Of a stretch of 64,000 nt of DNA, positions 9,303 through 17,061 are shown one piece after another (positions within the stretch are counted from its first letter, which is position 1; the number at the start of each line of letters is the position of its first letter). A program made the position numbers and the translations under genes. The notes under the pieces were generated by a model, which saw nothing but the letters and a program-made list of their open reading frames with translations, was not told where the DNA came from and searched no databases. Source of the DNA: Paenibacillus catalpae. GTDB taxonomy: Bacteria > Bacillota > Bacilli > Paenibacillales > Paenibacillaceae. The stretch spans positions 1,302,001 to 1,366,000 of the forward strand of contig NZ_FOMT01000001.1 of assembly GCF_900112695.1 (NCBI RefSeq), given 5' to 3'.

Positions 9303-9334
9303 AAAAAAGCCGACCGCGTTTGCCGCGGCCGGCT
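9303..9334 (-). terminator. Rho-independent terminator after second binding-protein gene
   Basis: Minus-strand AGCCGGCCGCG, 5-base loop, CGCGGTCGGCT (11-bp stem with one G-T pair) followed by TTTTTTG. It ends the araC/binding-protein unit (13303-9342) and insulates it from the permease operon. Confidence 0.85.
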
Positions 9335-9341
9335 CCATTCC

Positions 9342-11009
9342 TTATTTTGTGTTTTTATCCGTTAACCATTGATTGTACGCTTGCTGCATAATGCCGACAT
9401 AACGGTCCGATCCAAGAGATTTCAGTCTTTCTACGTACGACTGCCAGTCCTTTTCCAGGTCAAGCTGACCCGTGATGAACTCCATGGCGCTCTGGTCGAT
9501 TTCGTTTTTTATGTTGGATTGCAGGATGCTCACTTCATCCGCGTTCTCCCCGTCAATCCAGACCGACCACATCGGAAAATACTCCTTCGGTTCATGTCCT
9601 ACATACCGTTTCGTAGCTTGAAATAGCCTTCTCTCATATCCGTTTGGCGAGAAAATGTCCATATCCTGCACCCAGCTGTTCCGATAGGACTTCGGCATAT
9701 AGAAATGGCCCATCCCACTCCATCTCGTATTATGCGGCGGCTCTCCTTCTTTCGGTGTAATGCTGGCGAACTGGGCAGGAATTTCTGGATCAAGAGCCTG
9801 CTCGCCTTGATCCGGCCTTCGCCAATCGATGCCTTCCTTGCCGATTTCCCCATTTGCTTGACCTTCCGGAGTGTAAAGATAATCGGCGATTCGAATGAGA
9901 GCCACTCGTGCTTCGGGACTTGCCTTGTCCGTGATGACAAACTTGGCTCCAGGCATAATGCCGGACGGATAGAATACCGTATACGATGCATGTGGTCCTT
10001 GAAGCGGGGGAACAGGTGCGTAATCGCTCCCGCGCTTGTTGCCTGGCCCCGTGTTGACGAATATGGCCGGATGCATGGCCATGCCCGCCCCCAAAATTTG
10101 CGTCTCAGCATTCTCCCCTAGCTTTTGGAAGGCGTCTGCATTCTGAGTAAAAGCGCCAATGTCGATGAGTCCCTCGTCATACAAGGATTTGACATACTTC
10201 AATCCTTCCCGCCATTCGGGCTTCTCCGCCGCCAAGCTGATTTTGCCGTCTGCCACATTTAAATACGTCCGGTCGTCGTCGTATACGAATCCGTTCATTA
10301 AATACGGCAGCACGCGTACGCCAAACTCTTCAGTCGAGCCGCTTAGCGGAATCTCGTCCGGCAAGCCGTTGCCATTCGGATCTCCGTATTTGAACGCCCG
10401 AAGCACTTCACGCAATTGCTCTGTCGTCTTCGGCAGATCGAGCCCGAGCTTCTTAAGCCATTTGTCATTCATCCACAGCTTGTACGGATACGAGCAGTGG
10501 AAGCAGTCGCTGAATGCCCCTAGGCCATAAATATTGCCATCCGGCGCTGTATTCAGCGCGCGCAGCTCAGGCTCTTTCTCGAATGCCGCCTTGATATGAG
10601 GTGCATACTGATCTATCAGATCGTTGAGCGGGTAGAATATGCCCTGCTTGCCGTATCGGACGACGTCTGCTTGTGAAAACTGATCGATATAACTCGTTAA
10701 AATATAGGAATCGGGATAATGACCGTTCGCCAGCGAAATTTGCCGCTTCTCCTTCGCCCCTTCGTACGGAATCGTTTTCCAATCGAAGGAGACGTTGAAC
10801 TTCTGTTCCAGCAAACGAGAGAACTCGTTTGTTTTCAGGTTCTGGCCTGTGTCCTGCTGCGCAAAAACGCTGATGCGAAGCGGTTTATTCGTCTCAGCGC
10901 CTTGGCGATCAGTCGCATCGCAAGCAGAAAGGACCAGAAGAACGGCGCAAGCGGACAGCAGGGCCAATCCGATCCGAATAAGGTTGTTCAATGCCATCCC
11001 CCCCTTCAT
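9342..11009 (-). CDS. ABC transporter substrate-binding lipoprotein, paralogue
   Basis: 555 aa. Signal peptide with lipobox LLVLSAC (cleavage before Cys 30). Collinear with the binding protein at 5494 over its length (shared stretches include GQILGAG-like AETQILGAGMAMHPAIF and FSDCFHCSYPYKLW), so it is a duplicated receptor probably for a related sugar. The start ATG 11009 overlaps the stop of the AraC gene (ATGA), indicating translational coupling; an in-frame ATG four codons later is an alternative. No permease accompanies it, so it may deliver ligand to the permease pair just downstream, or act as a sensor partner of the AraC protein. Confidence 0.86.
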   Translation of the reverse strand: MKGGMALNNLIRIGLALLSACAVLLVLSACDATDRQGAETNKPLRISVFAQQDTGQNLKTNEFSRLLEQKFNVSFDWKTIPYEGAKEKRQISLANGHYPDSYILTSYIDQFSQADVVRYGKQGIFYPLNDLIDQYAPHIKAAFEKEPELRALNTAPDGNIYGLGAFSDCFHCSYPYKLWMNDKWLKKLGLDLPKTTEQLREVLRAFKYGDPNGNGLPDEIPLSGSTEEFGVRVLPYLMNGFVYDDDRTYLNVADGKISLAAEKPEWREGLKYVKSLYDEGLIDIGAFTQNADAFQKLGENAETQILGAGMAMHPAIFVNTGPGNKRGSDYAPVPPLQGPHASYTVFYPSGIMPGAKFVITDKASPEARVALIRIADYLYTPEGQANGEIGKEGIDWRRPDQGEQALDPEIPAQFASITPKEGEPPHNTRWSGMGHFYMPKSYRNSWVQDMDIFSPNGYERRLFQATKRYVGHEPKEYFPMWSVWIDGENADEVSILQSNIKNEIDQSAMEFITGQLDLEKDWQSYVERLKSLGSDRYVGIMQQAYNQWLTDKNTK

Positions 11010-13303
11010 TCCTCTGTTGTTTGCCGGTAGGAACTTGGCGATAAGCCCGTTACGCGTTTAAACGCTCTGCGGAAAGAATGCGAGCTATTGTAGCCGACGC
11101 GGGAAGAAATTTCGTCGACCGTGTACCGGTTCTCGCGCAGCAGCGCAATAGCATGCTCCATTCGTACCTGCTCCAAATAATCAGATAGATTAGTGCCGGT
11201 CACTTCCTTGAACAGCTGGGAAATATATTTTTCCGGCCGCTCCACCTTTTCCGCTACCCGGTACAACGTCAGATCGGAATCTGAGAAGTACTCGGATATA
11301 TAATCTTTGATTTGCTCGACTATCCGCGTATGACTGTCATTCTTGCGGCTGATGACGACGGAGCACATCACGCCGGCAATATCTTCGATTTCAGTCTGAA
11401 ACGATCGTTTGTCTGTGGCGTGAATCGCGATGATCCGGTCCTTAAGCTGCTCGAATAGGCCGGATTCCATGAACGTCTTCTGGTCGAGCAGCTTCAGCAG
11501 CGTTCCCTTCAGCTCACCAACAAGCTGCTGCCACATCTCCACTGACAATTCACGCTGCTCGGTGTTGAGCGCCAACACGGAATGGACTATACGTCTTGCC
11601 TCTTCCGATTCGCCCGCGCGGATCGTGCCGATCAAGCGCAGCTCCATGTCGAGCGGATAATAATAAGTCGCGCTCTCGAGCCTGGTTTCTTCAAACCAGA
11701 CGACCCCTTTACGATCGGCATGCAGGGCATGATCCAACGTTTGCTTCGCTTGTTCGTAGGAAACGTTGACCTCCGTTTCCGATTGAAACGCGGCGCCAAA
11801 CGCGGCGGTAAAGGAAATGCGGTATTCGTTGAACGCATGCCGCGACAGCTGCTCGAGCAGTCCGGCGATCTCGCTGCGCCCCAGCGTGTTGCCGGTTTCC
11901 GCTTCCTTCGATGCGAATACGATAACGATCCGATCGGCGCCCCAGTCGGTGGTCAGCGTAAAGCCTGCAATGTCGAGAAGCGCTTGCTTCAGAAGCAGCC
12001 TTGCCGCATGCAGCTCGTTCAGCACCTCTACGCTGTCCATGCCCGTGTAGCCTTGGACGTGCAAAATGCACACGTAGCCGGAATGACCGTAAATCCCCGT
12101 ATTCGCTTGGGAGGCAGCCGCGAAAATTTCTTCCCGGGACTGCAGTTCCCCGGAGAGGAGCCTTTTCAGGAACGCGTCGCGAATGAGCGGAAGCTGCCGG
12201 CGCAGCTCGGATTCCAGCTGATTGCTGCTACGGATCATCTCTGCGATGTTCCCGTGCAGGAAGTCGTATTCATTCCTCTCCGTCGTCTCGACTTTTCCGA
12301 ACTGTTCCTTGACGACGGACACAAGCTTATGGATCGGAACGCTGTTGCGATAGGCTAGCAGCAGGCCGACCAGCAGGCCGACGACAATTGCGATGCCGGT
12401 GAACGTCCAGGTCATGAACTTGATCTGATTTGCATATTCGAGCAAGGCATGCCTTGGAATGCCCGAACGGTACACCCAGCCGTTCGTATCCGAGTGAATG
12501 GTGATAACGAGATCGTCATTGTAGAACTGGCTTGTTTTGCTTGCGTCGAAGGTTGTATCCTTTGCCAGCACCTTCATGTCCGGCACGCCCGTGCCGAGCG
12601 AAGCGATTGTCCTGCCGCTCACATCGCTGATCTGCGTCCAGCCTCCATACTTGTCCGTGATGCCGGTTAATAGGTTCGTAATCGTCTTCTCGTCGATCAT
12701 GACAACGGCGACCGCAGGAGACGAACCGCTGAAGCTGTCCAGCGGAAAGGATTGCATATACGTGACGACCGAGGTCATTGTTCCTTTGTTATTGAAATTG
12801 CGCAAGGGCATGATCTCGCTCCGGTGCGTTTTACCGAGAATGGATTGTTTCCATTCCGCGAGCGACTGGTCCTCATACCGGAAGCTGTCATAGAAATGCT
12901 CGGGTCTCACATAGGCGGAGCCAGGCGTAAGGATAACGTTGTAATTGCCCAGGTAAATATAAAATTGCTGCAGAAAATCGTTGGTCTGCCCGAACGTCAG
13001 CACGCTGCGCAATATTTTCCAAATGCCGTATACATTCGTCTGTTCCCCGTTGCTCTTCTCGTTCATTAACACATTCAAATCCGGGTTAATCGCAAGCTGC
13101 CTCGTAAAACCCTCGACCTCAGCCATCCGCCTCTCAAGCAGCTCTTTGCTTTTCTGCAGCTGTATGACGCTGTTCTCGATTGACAGCTTCTGCGTGACCG
13201 AGATAGAGCTGCGATAAGAGATGTAACCGGCTATGCTGGGAATGATAAGAATAACGATGTAAGACACCAGGAAGCTCCTGAATACGCTGGAAAACTTCTT
13301 CAT
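11006..13303 (-). CDS. Membrane-bound AraC-family transcriptional regulator
   Basis: 765 aa from ATG 13303, preceded by GGGAGGGGGGAG; the longer ORF upstream lacks a ribosome site. Membrane segment at about 8-30 (FLVSYIVILIIPSIAGY), an extracellular sensor of about 250 residues, a second membrane segment near 290-310 (WTFTGIAIVVGLLVGLLLAY), a cytoplasmic linker, and a C-terminal double helix-turn-helix AraC domain (about 665-762: YISQLFKEVTGTNLSDYLEQ and HSFRRAFKRVTGLSPSSYRQ). This architecture is the usual in-locus regulator of Lpl-type sugar operons in Paenibacillus. It should sense an external sugar or loaded binding protein and control the neighbouring genes. Confidence 0.92.
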   Translation of the reverse strand: MKKFSSVFRSFLVSYIVILIIPSIAGYISYRSSISVTQKLSIENSVIQLQKSKELLERRMAEVEGFTRQLAINPDLNVLMNEKSNGEQTNVYGIWKILRSVLTFGQTNDFLQQFYIYLGNYNVILTPGSAYVRPEHFYDSFRYEDQSLAEWKQSILGKTHRSEIMPLRNFNNKGTMTSVVTYMQSFPLDSFSGSSPAVAVVMIDEKTITNLLTGITDKYGGWTQISDVSGRTIASLGTGVPDMKVLAKDTTFDASKTSQFYNDDLVITIHSDTNGWVYRSGIPRHALLEYANQIKFMTWTFTGIAIVVGLLVGLLLAYRNSVPIHKLVSVVKEQFGKVETTERNEYDFLHGNIAEMIRSSNQLESELRRQLPLIRDAFLKRLLSGELQSREEIFAAASQANTGIYGHSGYVCILHVQGYTGMDSVEVLNELHAARLLLKQALLDIAGFTLTTDWGADRIVIVFASKEAETGNTLGRSEIAGLLEQLSRHAFNEYRISFTAAFGAAFQSETEVNVSYEQAKQTLDHALHADRKGVVWFEETRLESATYYYPLDMELRLIGTIRAGESEEARRIVHSVLALNTEQRELSVEMWQQLVGELKGTLLKLLDQKTFMESGLFEQLKDRIIAIHATDKRSFQTEIEDIAGVMCSVVISRKNDSHTRIVEQIKDYISEYFSDSDLTLYRVAEKVERPEKYISQLFKEVTGTNLSDYLEQVRMEHAIALLRENRYTVDEISSRVGYNSSHSFRRAFKRVTGLSPSSYRQTTEE

Positions 13304-13326
13304 TTGCTCCCCCCTCCCTATATTTA

Positions 13327-13363
13327 TGGTAGCGCTATTAATTGCTCTATTACTATTATTATA
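13327..13363 (-). promoter_or_regulatory. Possible araC promoter: -10 element and cre-like site
   Basis: Minus strand has a perfect TATAAT (13363-13358), with no good -35 at 17 bases, about 55 bases before the araC ATG. TGGTAGCGCTATTA (13327-13340) follows and agrees with the cre consensus WTGNAANCGNWNNCW at all but two fixed positions. Suggests activator dependence plus catabolite repression. Confidence 0.4.
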
Positions 13364-13404
13364 CAAAATACGATTCCCCGCACTTCATTTCGTTGACAGG
13401 ATAA

Positions 13405-13446
13405 CGAAAAGCAACCGAAGGATTGCATTCCCTCAGTTGCTTTTCG
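13405..13446 (-). terminator. Hairpin between SDR gene and araC
   Basis: Perfect 11-bp stem CGAAAAGCAAC / GTTGCTTTTCG with a 20-base loop, 127 bases after the SDR stop at 13573. The T content is inside the stem, not after it, so efficiency is uncertain. Confidence 0.5.
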
Positions 13447-13572
13447 CTGTTCTATTCTCAGCCTATCATGGTTAGGCCTATTCGTATTTAGTAACGCATC
13501 CATAAAGTTGACGATTTGTCCGGCTCTTCAACTTTTTGTGCTTCATTGTTGAATTGAATAAATGATAATGGC

Positions 13573-14577
13573 TTAGATTTCGAAGTTTACTCCCGTCAAT
13601 TGTTCGCTCACGGTCCAAAGTTTGGCCGCGGCTTCCCGATCAACCGCCCATGGCGAAACGCCGGCTTTATTCGGTTGGCCTTCCTCACCGGACTTAACCA
13701 TTCGCGCGATGTCCACATTTTCGCAATAGACGCCGCCTTTTCCTATAAGCATAGGACTTACCGCGCACCAGACGATGGTTGCAGCGCCTTCCGGAATCGT
13801 TTTTTGCTCATCATTATAGCTGGTGTAGCCGCGTTCTCCCTGTTCATTGACAGCCCCCATCGCCAGGAGTTCATCATCGGATAAATGCCGTGACAAATCC
13901 GTTAAAATACTGCCGGGATGAACGGAATAAGCACGTACATTGGCGCTTTCGCCTCTGCGGTCAAGCTCCACAGCAAACAGGGCGTTTGCGGTTTTGGCTT
14001 GCGCGTAAGCCGGCCACTTGCTATACGGTTTGTTCTTGAAGAACAAATCATCAAAGTCTATTCCGCCAAGACGGTGGCCTTTGGAGGATACGGACACTAC
14101 TCTGGCGCCGTTAGCCGCTTTAAGTGCGGGCCATAGTCTGGCTGTTAATTGGAAATGCCCCAGGTGATTCACGGCAAATTGCTGCTCGTATCCTCTGCTG
14201 TCATAGGCTTCTCCCGAAGCCATGACGCCTGCACTGTTCACCAGAATGTTCAAAGGCCGTCCGGAACGGATAAAACGCTGAGCAAAGTCGTCGATTGATG
14301 CCGGATCCATCAGATCAAGCGTTTCGAGCTCAACGCCGGGAATGGAGGCAAGTGCCGCCTTTGCTTTCTCCGGCGTGCGCGCGGGTACGATAACTTTGGC
14401 ACCGGCAGCGGCTAATACCCGGGTAGTTTCAAGACCAAGTCCGGAGTACCCCCCTGTAACAATAGCGACTTTGCCTTCCAGATTGACGTCCCCCAGCGCT
14501 TCGACCGCCGTAGTCCGCGGGCCGAAACCGGTATGGAGAGGCTCCTGCGGGGTAAAAGTGTATTTATTCGTGTTCAA
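13573..14577 (-). CDS. SDR-family NAD(P)-dependent oxidoreductase
   Basis: 334 aa from TTG 14577 (GGGGAAG upstream). Rossmann motif TGGYSGLGLETTR (about 42-54), NSAGVMA at about 112, and the catalytic Ser...YxxxK pattern with YAQAKTANALFAVELD. The C-terminus resembles retinol dehydrogenase/WW-domain-oxidoreductase-like SDRs. It follows the MerR gene by 18 bases and is almost surely its regulatory target. It is a paralogue of the SDR at 20320: both begin with PLH[TS]GFG and share LEGKVAIVTGG-type N-termini. Substrate unknown; a carbonyl or quinone compound is plausible because of the MerR control. Confidence 0.88.
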   Translation of the reverse strand: MNTNKYTFTPQEPLHTGFGPRTTAVEALGDVNLEGKVAIVTGGYSGLGLETTRVLAAAGAKVIVPARTPEKAKAALASIPGVELETLDLMDPASIDDFAQRFIRSGRPLNILVNSAGVMASGEAYDSRGYEQQFAVNHLGHFQLTARLWPALKAANGARVVSVSSKGHRLGGIDFDDLFFKNKPYSKWPAYAQAKTANALFAVELDRRGESANVRAYSVHPGSILTDLSRHLSDDELLAMGAVNEQGERGYTSYNDEQKTIPEGAATIVWCAVSPMLIGKGGVYCENVDIARMVKSGEEGQPNKAGVSPWAVDREAAAKLWTVSEQLTGVNFEI

Positions 14578-14595
14578 GTTGATCTTCCCCTTTCG

Positions 14596-14976
14596 TTACT
14601 TGCCGTCTTTAATTTCCTGAAAATGCTCCAGCTTGTACTTTAGCAGATCGAGCGTGGCCGTCCATTCCGCGATTTCCGCTTCAACCAACCGCCGGTGCTC
14701 GTCGAGCAGAGCGTAACATTGTTGTTCATCCTGTTGATTATAGGCATCAATATATTCTTGGACTTTCTTAAGCGGCATGCGCGTATTTCTCAGATGGGTA
14801 ACAAACACGATTTTGCCCAAGTCCACGGTACTGTACTTGCGCTGGCCGCTGTATCCGCGTTCCGGCGGCTGTATCAGCCCGATTTTCTCGTAATAGCGGA
14901 GTGTATCCGGCGATAGACCGGTTTGCTCGGCAATGTCTGCGATGGTATAGGTCATGTTGTTGTCAACCATGTACAA
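14596..14976 (-). CDS. MerR-family transcriptional regulator
   Basis: 126 aa from TTG 14976 (GGGAGG seven bases upstream; an in-frame ATG lies two codons later). N-terminal winged helix YTIADIAEQTGLSPDTLRYYEKIGLI, then R-K-Y dimerisation region and a coiled coil (about 80-125). It resembles the AdhR/NmlR aldehyde- and stress-responsive branch by N-terminal sequence and by its SDR partner. The only cysteine is near residue 80, not at the position of the AdhR sensor cysteine, so the inducer may not be a thiol-reactive aldehyde. First gene of merR-SDR, behind its own 19-bp-spacer promoter. Confidence 0.9.
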   Translation of the reverse strand: MYMVDNNMTYTIADIAEQTGLSPDTLRYYEKIGLIQPPERGYSGQRKYSTVDLGKIVFVTHLRNTRMPLKKVQEYIDAYNQQDEQQCYALLDEHRRLVEAEIAEWTATLDLLKYKLEHFQEIKDGK

Positions 14977-15023
14977 TTGGCTGCCTCCCTTGTTTTTGAC
15001 TTGAATCTCAGTTGCACAGGATC

Positions 15024-15054
15024 AGCATACCCGTTAGAGTGTGCTCCAAGTCAA
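15024..15054 (-). promoter_or_regulatory. MerR-type promoter with 19-bp spacer and operator dyad
   Basis: Minus strand: TTGACT, exactly 19 bases, TATGCT. The spacer holds TTGGAGCACACTCTAA (15049-15034), a dyad of TTGGAG/CTCTAA with one mismatch. An over-long 19-bp spacer containing the dyad is the hallmark of MerR activation by DNA untwisting. It stands 48 bases before the merR start. Confidence 0.82.
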
Positions 15055-15093
15055 ATCCATAAAATGGATGTGTAACCGCAGATGCATCAAAAA

Positions 15094-15144
15094 AAGAACC
15101 GGCAATAGTAGGATTGATCTTCCTCCCTACTTTGCCGGTTCTTC
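15094..15144 (-). terminator. Terminator of the pentapeptide-repeat operon
   Basis: Long interrupted stem (AGAACCGGCAA / TTGCCGGTTCT plus inner TAGTAGG / CCCTAC pairs), followed on the minus strand by TTTTTTGATG. Ten bases past the pentapeptide gene's stop. Confidence 0.85.
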
Positions 15145-15153
15145 TATTGTTAT

Positions 15154-17061
15154 TTACTTTTCCTCGCTGGACAAGGCTGTCAGCAACTTCAAGTGGCAAG
15201 GACCTTTGGAGCCGTCCGGGCATGTGGTGCCGGAAGTTGTGTTCCCCAGTACCGTAGCGGGATAAGACAGCATAACGGGTATAGGATTTCCGTAGTAGTC
15301 CTTGTACACCTGGGTAAATTCGCCCTGCCCGGTCGATATTTGCGCAGATCTCATATCAAGACCATCCATATTGGCACCGGTGCAATCCGTCCCGCGCAGG
15401 TTCGCTTCATAGAAGCTGGCATCCGGGTTAGGCGGCTGCGTGGCCGGAGTCAATTGCGCCTGCTTGAAGCTCGCATTAACGAGTACGGCTTCGCTGAAAT
15501 CACTGCCCGCCAGTTGCGCGCTGTCGAATTCAGCTTGAATCAATATGGCTTTGTTGAATTTGGCCAGATTCATCGTGGCACTCTTGGCGCTCGCAATAAG
15601 ATCCGGATCGAGACCGGCATAGGTCATGAACAGCGAGCCCGAGAAGTCCACCCCGTCGCAAAACGATCCTGTAAGATTCGTGTTGATGAGGAATGCGTCA
15701 TCTGCAACCGCCGCTTCATGCTTGACCGGATCCCCAGGCGACGGCGCATTCTCAGAAATGAGGTAGGCGCTGTCCAAATTAGCCATTGACAGGTTAGCGC
15801 TAGTCAATTTGGCTCCTTTCAAGCGGGCATGCATGAGTTGCGCTTTCTCCAGATTAGCATTCTGGAGCTGAATCTCATACATCCGGCTGCCGATGAATGA
15901 AGCGCCGCGAAGATCTTTCTTGGTTAAATCCAATCCATCCGGCAGCAAGGTATAATTCGCATTCAAGGAGGTTATACTCTCCGGGATATCGGTGATCTTG
16001 GCTTCGGACAGATCCAGATAGGACCAGTCCGTTCCGAGAAGTTTATACGGTACCACTGCTTGAACGAAGGTCGTACGATCCTTCTCGCTTCTTGTGAAAT
16101 CGGGTGGATACTGGAATATAGTTTGCGTCAGATCACAATGGTCAAACCGGGTATTGTGCATAATCGCGCCTTCTAGCTTCGTGTTCACAAGAGATGCGCC
16201 GCTCAGGTCCGCTCCAGTCAAATCCGATCCGTTCAGGTTTGCTCCGTCCAAAATCGCGCCGCTCAGATTGGCGTACGTCAGATTAGACTTGGACAAATCG
16301 ACACCCTTCAGATTGGCTTTGACCAGCTTGGCATGGGATAGCTGGGACGGTGAAGGCAGTATCCTCGTTAGATCCGTGCCGCTGAAATCGGCATACGCGA
16401 AATTGGCACCGTTCAGGCACTTGCCATCAAATTTGGCCTGCTGCAGATTGGCATTTACAAACTGGGCGTTATGGAAGGATTGTACCTTGGAGAAGTCCGC
16501 CCCTGTTAAAACAGCATTCGTAAGGTCAGCGTTATCCAGGTTCAGCCCGGATAAATCGGCGCCGGACAGATCCAAGTCTCGCGCAGAGTTCGTTATGATA
16601 AGGATAGGCAATAAATTGCCGCCTACCTTGAATAGAGACTCTTCTTTCATTTTTAAAGTGCCATTCCCATAGCCCCAATTGACGGGATACCAGCCGCCCT
16701 GGACGGATTGAATATATTTACCGGCATAAGGACCGGCTGCGCACTGGAAGGACACCTGCCCGTGGCCATGATTAATGAGCCGGAACTTTTGCTCATCCCC
16801 AATATGGTCGGACGTAAAATTATGATCAGTATTATTCCACAGCATCATCGCGTCATTATAATGGCTGTTCCAGTACCAATTCGTTTTTGGGTCCTGAAGT
16901 GCGATCAAGCCGCCGCCCAAGTTATAAATATTAAATTCTAGATTGCTGCCTCCGCCAATACCAACGACAGCTAATCCGCCCGCATAGCCTAATTCATAAT
17001 AATAGCATTCTACATACCCAAGCGTGTCTGTGTTGAATGTCCACTTTGTAATAGGATTCAC
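15154..17061 (-). CDS. Pentapeptide-repeat protein with N-terminal beta-rich domain
   Basis: 635 aa from GTG 17061, which overlaps the stop of the upstream gene by four bases (GTGA) and has AAAGGA nine bases before it. Residues 1-150 are rich in aromatic and Gly residues (KYIQSVQGGWYPVNWGYGNG) and resemble a fascin- or trefoil-like beta domain; no signal peptide. Residues about 155-600 are A(D/N)LXX pentapeptide repeats (LSGADLSGLNLDNADLTNAV, LKGAKLTSANLSMANLDSAY) in several blocks separated by short irregular segments, which form a right-handed quadrilateral helix. Function not recognised. Tight coupling with the 1023-aa protein implies the two act together. Confidence 0.8.
   Translation of the reverse strand: MNPITKWTFNTDTLGYVECYYYELGYAGGLAVVGIGGGSNLEFNIYNLGGGLIALQDPKTNWYWNSHYNDAMMLWNNTDHNFTSDHIGDEQKFRLINHGHGQVSFQCAAGPYAGKYIQSVQGGWYPVNWGYGNGTLKMKEESLFKVGGNLLPILIITNSARDLDLSGADLSGLNLDNADLTNAVLTGADFSKVQSFHNAQFVNANLQQAKFDGKCLNGANFAYADFSGTDLTRILPSPSQLSHAKLVKANLKGVDLSKSNLTYANLSGAILDGANLNGSDLTGADLSGASLVNTKLEGAIMHNTRFDHCDLTQTIFQYPPDFTRSEKDRTTFVQAVVPYKLLGTDWSYLDLSEAKITDIPESITSLNANYTLLPDGLDLTKKDLRGASFIGSRMYEIQLQNANLEKAQLMHARLKGAKLTSANLSMANLDSAYLISENAPSPGDPVKHEAAVADDAFLINTNLTGSFCDGVDFSGSLFMTYAGLDPDLIASAKSATMNLAKFNKAILIQAEFDSAQLAGSDFSEAVLVNASFKQAQLTPATQPPNPDASFYEANLRGTDCTGANMDGLDMRSAQISTGQGEFTQVYKDYYGNPIPVMLSYPATVLGNTTSGTTCPDGSKGPCHLKLLTALSSEEK

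Noticed and set aside
11582..12358. 258-codon plus-strand ORF opposite the AraC gene
   Set aside because: Antisense shadow; the minus-strand product is a complete AraC-type regulator.
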